Below, one piece after another: positions 1 through 5,009 of a DNA stretch of 5,042 bases. A model generated the notes under the pieces. That model did no database searches. It was not told where the DNA came from and saw only the letters and a list, made by a program, of their open reading frames with translations. Within the stretch, counting starts at the first letter, position 1. Each line of letters starts with the position of its first letter. The position numbers and the translations under genes were made by a program. Origin of the DNA: UBA4246 sp045113475 (GTDB lineage Bacteria; Bacillota; Clostridia; Christensenellales; Aristaeellaceae); NCBI GenBank assembly GCA_045113475.1, contig JBGUIY010000170.1:1-5042 (forward strand), written 5' to 3'.

Positions 1-564
1 GAGGCGCTCGGAGACGGATGGGACATCCGCCTGCGGGACGACCTGAGCGAATACATCTGCGCGTCGCCGGCACTGGCCCTGCGGGAAGGCTTTCACATGA
101 GCCACAGCTTCAAGGACAAATGCCGGCAGTACAAAAAGCGGCATCCCTATCAGGTGAGGCCGCTGACGAAGGACGACCTGCCGATGATGATCCGCATGGC
201 CCGGGCGTGGGAAGAGGCGGATCCGGAAGGGGCGGGCGACCTGCAGGCCCTGGAAGAGGAAATTCGCTTTTACGGCGAGATGACGCTGTGCGGTGTGATG
301 ATCACCACGGAGGACGGTGGGCACGCCTTCATCATGGGATACGAGAACACCCCGGAGATGTTCACGATGACCATGGTGAAGCACGACCTGGACCTGCCGC
401 CGCTGATGACCCCGGTCTGCGTGCACGAGCTGGCAAACATGCTGGCGGACAGGTATCCCTACATTGACCTGGAAGAAGATCTGGGCCTGGAAGGGCTTCG
501 CAGGGCGAAGCAGCTTTACAGCCCGATCCGGCTACTGGAAGTATATGAGGCGGTCAGAAGATGA
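1..564 (+). CDS. DUF2156 / phosphatidylglycerol lysyltransferase C-terminal-like protein, 5'-truncated by the window edge
   Basis: The reading frame is open from base 1 with no stop, so the start lies upstream. About 187 residues are visible, against roughly 300 usual for stand-alone members, so about a third is missing. An ATG at 97 exists, but the frame before it already reads like protein (LSEYICASPALALREGF) and there is no ribosome site, so it is internal. The visible part holds the second GNAT-like half. The family-typical ending is YIDLEEDLGLEGLRRAK followed by QLYSPIRLLEVYEAV, encoded at about 457-552. Proteins of this fold, like the C-terminal domain of MprF, transfer aminoacyl or acyl groups; MprF modifies membrane lipid. 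The substrate here cannot be read from sequence. No membrane segment is visible. The stop TGA (562-564) overlaps the next start, so the two genes are likely translationally coupled. The family call is fairly sure; the reaction is unknown. Confidence 0.8.
   Translation, partial: EALGDGWDIRLRDDLSEYICASPALALREGFHMSHSFKDKCRQYKKRHPYQVRPLTKDDLPMMIRMARAWEEADPEGAGDLQALEEEIRFYGEMTLCGVMITTEDGGHAFIMGYENTPEMFTMTMVKHDLDLPPLMTPVCVHELANMLADRYPYIDLEEDLGLEGLRRAKQLYSPIRLLEVYEAVRR
547..563 (+). promoter_or_regulatory. Ribosome binding site and stop/start overlap that set the MATE fusion start
   Basis: GAGG at 547-550 lies inside the end of the upstream gene, 10 nt before the ATG at 561. That ATG overlaps the upstream TGA as ATGA (561-564). 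This supports 561 as the start and suggests termination-reinitiation coupling between the two genes. The next in-frame ATG (591) would cut off the N-terminal cytoplasmic tail and has no better site. Confidence 0.6.
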
Positions 565-2330
565 ATCGGAAACATTATATTTGCCGCAAGATGTTTTTGC
601 GGATCCTCTGGCCGAGCCTGATCAGCAGCGTGGCGCTGGCGATCGCCGATGTGGCGGACGCGCTGGTCATCGGTAACCGGATGGGCGAAAGCGGCCTGGC
701 CGCGATCGGCATCGTGACGCCGCTGTACATGATCCTGAACCTGATGGGATACGGATTTTCCATCGGGGGCTGCGTGACTTACAGCCGCCTGGCCGCGGAA
801 GGCCGGGAAGAGGAGGCCCTGAGCCATTTCAGGACCATCGGGACGATATTGGTTGCCCTGGGCGTTCTATTAGCGGGGGCAGGAGCGCTGCTGATGAAGC
901 CGCTGCTGACGCTGCTGGGCGCCGGGAACGGCGGGGCGGAGCTATATATCCTGTGCGAGGAATACGCCGTACCGCTTGTGATTGCGGTGCCGGTATTCTT
1001 CCTCAACTTCCTGCTGTATGACTTTGTACGGTGCGACAACGACGCGCCGCGGGCTACCCTGGGATTCTCCGTAGGGTGCATTACGGACCTGGCGCTGAAC
1101 ATCCTGTTCGTGCTGGTGCTTGGCCTGGGCGTGAAGGGATCCATCTGGGCGACGGTGATTGCCCAGACCGTGAGCGTAATTATTCTGGGAACCCACCTGA
1201 TCAACGGACGAGGACTGATGAGCATCCCGCGGGTGATGAAGGCAAAGCTCCGGCTCGACAAAAGCGTATGGAGCAGCCTGAGGATCGGCTTCAGCAGTTC
1301 CATACGGTATGTGTTCCAGTTCCTGTTCCTGCTCCTCGGCAACCGGATGCTGCTGCGGGCGGGCGAGCTGGGACTGATCAAGGGCGACCTGTACGTGGCG
1401 GTGTTCGACGTGGTGATGAACATCAGCTACATCTTCCTGGGCATCTACCAGGCCTTTGCCGACACAATGCAGCCGCTGGCCTCCACCTTCGCGGCGGAGC
1501 ACGGGAAGGACGACCTGAAATACCTGGCGCGGCTGGCAATGGCCACGGGCCTGATGGTCGGTATCCCGGCGGTGATCGTAGCGGCGATGCTGGCCGGACC
1601 GCTGAGCAGCTTCTTCGGACTGAGCGACGGGGAAAGCCTGAAAGTGGCCATTCCGGCCATCCGGCTGTACTGCGTCAGTACGCCCCTGGGCGGACTGCTC
1701 GTGATCCTGACCGGATTTTTCCAGAGCTGTGGACGGGAAAAGCTGGCGGGCATGATTACGATCATGCGCAAGGCGATCTTCCTGCTGCCGGCGACGGTGC
1801 TGCTGGGCATGTGGCTGCCGCAGGACTTCTGGTGGCTGTTCCTGATTGCTGAAAGCCTGACCATGGTGATGATGCTGACGGCGATCCGCGTACGGCTGAT
1901 GCAGGAAGACCGGAACGAAAACGTGACGGTGTTCACCGCCACGATGGATAACCAGAACCACGAGCTGCCGAATGTGCTGGATGACGTGGTGGCATTCTGC
2001 GAAAAGCAGGAGATCCCCATGAAGCAGGCGATCCTGATCCAGCTGGCGGTGGAAGAGCTGAGCGTGGTCACGATGGATCAGGCCTTCAGCGGAAAGCCGG
2101 ACGAATACATCCAGCTGACGCTGGCGAAGGAAGAAAACGACGACTACGTGCTGCATATCCGCAACAGCGCGCCGTATTTCAATCCCCTGGACCTGCGGAT
2201 GGGTAAGATCCAGCGGGACGAAACGGAGGACCTGATGGACTCCGTGGGCGTGATGATGGTAAGGCAGAAGGTCAAGGCCCTGCACTACCGGAACTATGAA
2301 GGATTCAACATGATGACGGTGGTCATCTGA
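561..2330 (+). CDS. MATE-family efflux transporter fused to a degenerate RsbW-like (HATPase_c_2) domain
   Basis: 589 residues. Residues 1 to about 445 are a full-length MATE transporter with about twelve hydrophobic segments (roughly from residue 15 to 443). The first repeat reads LAIADVADALVIGNRMGESG, then AAIGIVTPLYMILNLMG and a GFSIGG turn, as in MepA-like MATE proteins. Such proteins export drugs or metabolites across the cytoplasmic membrane using a Na+ or H+ gradient. After a short charged linker (MQEDRNEN, 447-454), residues 455-589 form a cytoplasmic domain of the RsbW/SpoIIAB anti-sigma kinase type. It aligns almost without gaps to the C-terminal domain of the next gene. Its ATP-site residues are mostly lost: the N-box Asn is V503, the G1 Asp and Gly are N535 and A537, and the G2 box GGLG is DSVG (560-563). 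FNPL (540-543) is kept. I infer a non-catalytic regulatory or docking domain that may couple transport to partner switching. The frame is continuous, so the fusion is not a frameshift artefact. The substrate is unknown. Confidence 0.9.
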   Translation: MNRKHYICRKMFLRILWPSLISSVALAIADVADALVIGNRMGESGLAAIGIVTPLYMILNLMGYGFSIGGCVTYSRLAAEGREEEALSHFRTIGTILVALGVLLAGAGALLMKPLLTLLGAGNGGAELYILCEEYAVPLVIAVPVFFLNFLLYDFVRCDNDAPRATLGFSVGCITDLALNILFVLVLGLGVKGSIWATVIAQTVSVIILGTHLINGRGLMSIPRVMKAKLRLDKSVWSSLRIGFSSSIRYVFQFLFLLLGNRMLLRAGELGLIKGDLYVAVFDVVMNISYIFLGIYQAFADTMQPLASTFAAEHGKDDLKYLARLAMATGLMVGIPAVIVAAMLAGPLSSFFGLSDGESLKVAIPAIRLYCVSTPLGGLLVILTGFFQSCGREKLAGMITIMRKAIFLLPATVLLGMWLPQDFWWLFLIAESLTMVMMLTAIRVRLMQEDRNENVTVFTATMDNQNHELPNVLDDVVAFCEKQEIPMKQAILIQLAVEELSVVTMDQAFSGKPDEYIQLTLAKEENDDYVLHIRNSAPYFNPLDLRMGKIQRDETEDLMDSVGVMMVRQKVKALHYRNYEGFNMMTVVI

Positions 2331-2352
2331 CTGATTTCCCACCCTGAAGAAA

Positions 2353-2371
2353 AGAGGATGCTCGCGCAATG
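2353..2371 (+). promoter_or_regulatory. Ribosome binding site of the sensor-phosphatase gene
   Basis: AGAGG at 2353-2357 lies 11 nt before the ATG at 2369, a slightly long but workable spacing. A closer ATG at 2358 abuts the site directly and reads only ATG CTC GCG CAA TGA, so it cannot be the gene start. The 38-nt gap after the MATE fusion contains no terminator or clear promoter, which fits co-transcription. Confidence 0.55.
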
Positions 2372-4444
2372 AAGAAAAAAGGCTGGACTTCGCTGACGGT
2401 GAAGCTGAACACGCTGATCATCATTATCGTGCTGGTGCTGTCGCTGGGACTGGCGGCGTTTGCCTACGATATGAACAGCAAGCGCGTGGATAAGTACTAC
2501 AAGCAGACCACGAGCAACGCGGCATGCGCGATCGCCGCGTTTGTGGACGGCGACAAGGCGGAAGCCCTGCTGAAGGCGATCAAGACGGACGAGTTTGCGG
2601 CCATCCGGGAGGAAGCCCTGGCAGCCGACGGCGACCAGGCGATCATCGACTGGCTGCAGGAGCGGGGCCTGTATGACACCTATACCGGCATCCGGGCGAT
2701 GCTGAAAACCTACAAGGAAAAGCTGAAGGCGGAATATGTCTACCTGCAGAGCCTGGAAGGATACAGGAGCATCAACATTGTGGACCCGGACGAGGCGGTG
2801 CTGTACACCGGCAGCTATGAAGATACGCCCGAGGAATACACGAAATTCCAGACCAACATGCATATTGAGTCCGTGGTGAGCAACACGGAATACGGCTGGC
2901 TGTGCTCCGCCTACGAGCCGGTGGTGAACAGCAGGGGCGAGAACGTAGCCATCGTGGGCGTGGACATCAACATGAACGACGTCATGGAGGAGCGGGGACG
3001 CTTCCTGACGACGATGGTTCTGTTTGCCGCGGCCCTGATGCTCGTGAGCGTGATCATCACGGTGATGCTGATGCGGCGGATCGCCACCAAGCCGCTGAGC
3101 ATGCTGGCGAAGGCGACCACCGGATTTGTGGATAACCAGACGGGCTACCTGAGGGAAAAGATCATCAACCTGCCGATCAATTCCAAAGACGAGATCGGAG
3201 ACCTGTATGAGGAAATCCGCGGAATGCAGGGCAGGATCGTTGAATACCTGGACAACCTGACGACCGTGACGGCGGAGAAGGAGCGCATCGGTGCGGAGCT
3301 GAACATTGCCGCGCAGATCCAGAACGACATGCTGCCGCGGATTTTCCCGCCGTTCCCGGAGCGGAAGGATTTTGACATCTACGCAACGATGGATCCGGCG
3401 AAGGAAGTCGGCGGAGACTTCTACGACTTCTACCTGATCGACGACGACCATCTGTGCCTGGTGATGGCGGACGTGAGCGGCAAGGGCGTGCCCGCGTCGC
3501 TGTTCATGACCATCGCCAAGACGCTGATCAAGAACCGGGCGCAGCTGGGCGAGAGCCCCTCGGAAATCCTGTACAACGTGAACAACCAGCTGTGCGACGG
3601 AAACGAAGCGGAACTGTTTGTAACGGTGTGGCTGGCGATCATTGAGCTGAGCACCGGCAAGGGCATCGCGGCGAACGCCGGCCACGAGCATCCCGCCCTT
3701 CGCCGGAAGGACGGTAGCTTCGAACTGGTACTGTACCGGCACGCGCCGGCCGTGGCCACGATGGAAGGTATGCGGTTCAAGGAGCATGAGTTCCAGCTGA
3801 ATCCGGGCGACACGCTGTTTGTGTACACCGACGGCGTGACGGAAGCCACGAACACGAAGGACGAACTGTTCGGCACCCAGCGGATGCTGGACGCGCTGAA
3901 CCGGGATCCGAATGCGGCGCCGAAGAAGCTGCTGGACGCTGTGCGGAACGACATAGACGAGTTTGTGGGCGCGGCACCGCAGTTTGACGACATCACGATG
4001 ATGGGCGTGAAATACGACGGACCGGAAGACAAGGGCCCGATAAAGCTGAGCATTGACGCGAAGACAGAGAACCTGGATAAAGTCCTGGCCTTTGCGGAAG
4101 AACAGCTGGGCAAGGCCGACTGCCCGATCAAGGCGCAGACCCAGATCGGCGTGGCGGTGGAAGAGATCTTCGTGAACATCGCCCTGTATGCCTACGCGCC
4201 GGAAACCGGCAAGGCGGATATCACCTTCGACGTGGACAAGGAAAAGAAGGAAGCGGTCATCACCTTCCGGGACAAGGGCGTAGCCTTCAACCCGCTGGAA
4301 AAACAGGACCCGGACGTGACGCAAAGCGCCGAGGAAAGACAGATCGGCGGGTTAGGGATTTATATTGTCAAGAAGACGATGGATGAAGTGAAATACGAGA
4401 GAACTGACGGGGAGAATGTTCTGACGATCAGGAAAAAGTTTTGA
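2369..4444 (+). CDS. Membrane sensor RsbU/SpoIIE-type PP2C phosphatase with C-terminal RsbW-like ATPase domain
   Basis: 691 residues. There is one membrane segment at about 13-33, then an extracytoplasmic sensor at about 35-210. The sensor looks Cache-like (the ENVAIVGVDINMND end is typical). A second membrane segment follows at about 212-236, then HAMP (P242, DEIGDL 274-279) and a short coiled coil ending in AAQIQNDMLP (314-323), the usual lead-in to RsbU-type phosphatases. The PP2C/SpoIIE domain spans about 335-548. Its metal-site acidic residues are in place: VGGDFYD (D350, D353), ADVSGKG (D368), YTDGVTEA (D488) and FDDITMMG (D540, D541). Residues about 557-691 are an RsbW/SpoIIAB-type ATPase with an intact N box (E599, N603), G1 (D635, G637) and G2 (GGLG, 660-663). 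In these families the phosphatase dephosphorylates a Ser/Thr on a STAS protein and the kinase phosphorylates it. Here both sit in one signal-sensing polypeptide. The STAS substrate is not in the window. Family assignment is firm; ligand and target are unknown. Confidence 0.93.
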   Translation: MKKKGWTSLTVKLNTLIIIIVLVLSLGLAAFAYDMNSKRVDKYYKQTTSNAACAIAAFVDGDKAEALLKAIKTDEFAAIREEALAADGDQAIIDWLQERGLYDTYTGIRAMLKTYKEKLKAEYVYLQSLEGYRSINIVDPDEAVLYTGSYEDTPEEYTKFQTNMHIESVVSNTEYGWLCSAYEPVVNSRGENVAIVGVDINMNDVMEERGRFLTTMVLFAAALMLVSVIITVMLMRRIATKPLSMLAKATTGFVDNQTGYLREKIINLPINSKDEIGDLYEEIRGMQGRIVEYLDNLTTVTAEKERIGAELNIAAQIQNDMLPRIFPPFPERKDFDIYATMDPAKEVGGDFYDFYLIDDDHLCLVMADVSGKGVPASLFMTIAKTLIKNRAQLGESPSEILYNVNNQLCDGNEAELFVTVWLAIIELSTGKGIAANAGHEHPALRRKDGSFELVLYRHAPAVATMEGMRFKEHEFQLNPGDTLFVYTDGVTEATNTKDELFGTQRMLDALNRDPNAAPKKLLDAVRNDIDEFVGAAPQFDDITMMGVKYDGPEDKGPIKLSIDAKTENLDKVLAFAEEQLGKADCPIKAQTQIGVAVEEIFVNIALYAYAPETGKADITFDVDKEKKEAVITFRDKGVAFNPLEKQDPDVTQSAEERQIGGLGIYIVKKTMDEVKYERTDGENVLTIRKKF

Positions 4445-4456
4445 CAATATAAATCC

Positions 4457-4556
4457 ATGAATTAAATCTGCTGCGCAGATTTATGAATTATTTGACTTCG
4501 TCAAATATGAATTATTCGGCTAAAGCCGAATATGAATTGTTCGCAGACTGCGAACG
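4457..4556 (+). repeat. Tandem array of four hairpins separated by the linker ATGAATTA
   Basis: The linker ATGAATT(A/G) starts at 4457, 4483, 4507 and 4532 (steps of 26, 24 and 25). Each copy is followed by a different perfect palindrome: AAATCTGC-TGC-GCAGATTT (4464-4482), TTTGAC-TTC-GTCAAA (4491-4505), TTCGGC-TAAA-GCCGAA (4515-4530) and TTCGCA-GAC-TGCGAA (4540-4554). The stems of hairpins 2 and 3 extend outward through TA/TA. In unit 4 the linker's last base changes from A to G and the facing base is C, which keeps the pair. The stem sequences differ while architecture and linker are kept. The array is clearly AT-rich beside the GC-rich genes and lies between the last stop codon and the terminator, so it should be transcribed as 3' UTR. 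I know no formal name for it. Confidence 0.85.
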
Positions 4557-4568
4557 TGAGAGTTACTG

Positions 4569-4600
4569 AAAAACGACTTCCGAAAACGGAAGTCGTTTTT
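4569..4600 (+). terminator. Rho-independent terminator of the operon, likely bidirectional
   Basis: AAAAACGACTTCCG (4569-4582) and CGGAAGTCGTTTTT (4587-4600) pair perfectly over 14 bp around an AAAA loop. The GC-containing core is followed by five T on the + strand, the standard intrinsic terminator form. The five A on the left side give the same T tract on the other strand, so it could also stop transcription coming from the right. It lies 124 nt after the last stop codon. Confidence 0.92.
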
Positions 4601-4604
4601 GATG

Positions 4605-4618
4605 GTGTCATTCCGAGC
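4605..4618 (+). repeat. Direct repeat GTGTCATTCCGAGC, copy 1
   Basis: This is identical over 14 bases to 4939-4952. It starts five bases after the terminator T tract and leads straight into the left arm of the long inverted repeat. It may mark the boundary of an interspersed element. Confidence 0.8.
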
Positions 4619-4713
4619 GTTCCGAACCCCAGGATAACACTGTATTTGTAATGCGGGCGTTAGGGATTATTCATATTGTATGGTTGTCATCCTGGGGTTC
4701 GTAACGCCCTGAA
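4611..4713. repeat. Long imperfect inverted repeat
   Basis: The left arm 4611-4639 pairs with the right arm 4685-4713. The core CGAACCCCAGGAT (4623-4635) is perfectly complementary to ATCCTGGGGTTCG (4689-4701), and GCGTT (4617-4621) to AACGC (4703-4707). About 25 of 29 positions pair. The mismatches are A4636/C4688, C4622/T4702, A4616/C4708 and C4614/T4710. The 45-nt loop is AT-rich apart from GCGGGCGTTAGGG. There is no T tract, so it is not a standard terminator. The first two listed A/C mismatches of this type (4636/4688, 4616/4708) would become U-G pairs in a transcript of the - strand. Confidence 0.85.
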
Positions 4714-4737
4714 ATAGAGCCAGTGGCTCTATTTCAG
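4709..4737. repeat. Perfect 13-bp hairpin with CC-AGT-GG apex
   Basis: CTGAAATAGAGCC (4709-4721) and GGCTCTATTTCAG (4725-4737) pair perfectly around the triloop AGT. The sequence after it is TGAAAACGGGG, without a T tract, so termination on the + strand is unlikely. Its first bases overlap the outermost part of the preceding inverted repeat, so the two structures compete only at their edges. Confidence 0.85.
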
Positions 4738-4751
4738 TGAAAACGGGGCGA

Positions 4752-4791
4752 AGAACCGATGACCTCCAGTGGAGGAAATCTCATCGGTTCT
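4752..4791. repeat. Two-part hairpin with CC-AGT-GG apex and one-sided bulge
   Basis: The outer stem AGAACCGATGA (4752-4762) pairs with TCATCGGTTCT (4781-4791), 11 perfect bp. The inner stem CCTCC (4763-4767) and GGAGG (4771-4775) closes an AGT triloop. The only unpaired part is AAATC (4776-4780) on the 3' side. No T tract follows. Confidence 0.82.
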
Positions 4792-4796
4792 GAAGT

Positions 4797-4846
4797 CAAC
4801 TGAAACGAGCGATCTGTCCGGCGGACAGTCGCGACGATTGAAGTTG
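4797..4846. repeat. Stem-loop cluster around CTGTCC-GGC-GGACAG
   Basis: CTGTCC (4814-4819) pairs with GGACAG (4823-4828). The stem continues as GCGA (4809-4812) with TCGC (4829-4832), leaving T4813 as a single-base bulge. An outer CAACT (4797-4801) can pair with AGTTG (4842-4846), enclosing a partly unpaired ring. The inner stem is clear; the outer pairing is tentative. Confidence 0.65.
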
Positions 4847-4858
4847 CGGGTATCAGCC

Positions 4859-4906
4859 CTGGGCACGAAGTGAGTCGAAGGATCTCCCAGCCCGTTCACG
4901 TTCGGG
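4859..4906. repeat. Weak palindromic segment with GAGTCGAAGGATCTC phrase
   Basis: CTGGG (4859-4863) can pair with CCCAG (4886-4890) around a region reading CGAAGTGAGTCGAAGGATCT, and CCCG (4891-4894) with CGGG (4903-4906). Both stems are short and could arise by chance. The phrase resembles the tail of a common intergenic repeat type as I remember it. Confidence 0.35.
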
Positions 4907-4938
4907 AAACCAATCGGAACACCGGAAACCTTAAAACA

Positions 4939-4952
4939 GTGTCATTCCGAGC
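4939..4952 (+). repeat. Direct repeat GTGTCATTCCGAGC, copy 2
   Basis: This is an exact second copy of 4605-4618, 334 bp downstream. The bases after it (AACGTCGAGGGGAGCG) differ from those after copy 1, so only the 14-mer is shared. If it opens a second element, that element continues past the window end. Confidence 0.8.
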
Positions 4953-4978
4953 AACGTCGAGGGGAGCGAAGGAAGCGG

Positions 4979-5009
4979 TGACCCAGTGGGTCATTTGCCG
5001 TAAGGCAAA
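4979..5009. repeat. Two back-to-back perfect hairpins
   Basis: TGACCC (4979-4984) and GGGTCA (4988-4993) close an AGT triloop, giving the third CCAGTGG apex in the region. TTTGCC (4994-4999) and GGCAAA (5004-5009) close GTAA, a GNRA-class tetraloop if read as RNA from the + strand. The hairpins abut with no spacer, so they could stack coaxially. A further CC-GAAA-GG (5029-5036) lies just downstream. Confidence 0.78.

Noticed and set aside
942..2369. 475-codon open frame on the minus strand opposite the MATE fusion
   Set aside because: It has the same His/Gln/Arg-rich shadow composition and lies fully opposite a well-supported transporter gene.
2358..2372. Tiny upstream frame ATG CTC GCG CAA TGA overlapping the start at 2369
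   Set aside because: The ribosome site touches its ATG directly, leaving no spacing, so translation from it is unlikely. Its overlap with the true start is probably chance.
2294..4324. 676-codon open frame on the minus strand opposite the sensor-phosphatase
   Set aside because: It is a shadow of the GC-rich codon pattern of the + strand gene. Its translation is rich in His, Gln, Arg and Val with no recognisable domain, while the + strand frame carries clear PP2C and ATPase motifs.
4441..4469. TTGACA-like -35 box at 4441-4446
   Set aside because: The -10 position at 17-bp spacing reads AAATCT, a poor match, and the site covers the stop codon of the gene, with only a terminator downstream.
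4457..4556. CRISPR array
   Set aside because: The repeated element is only 8 bp, the intervening segments are 15-19 bp and are themselves palindromes, and no cas gene is nearby.
4602..4706. Short frames of 11 codons from ATG 4602 and 17 codons from ATG 4652
   Set aside because: They have no ribosome site, lie within the inverted repeat just after a terminator, and carry no recognisable peptide feature.
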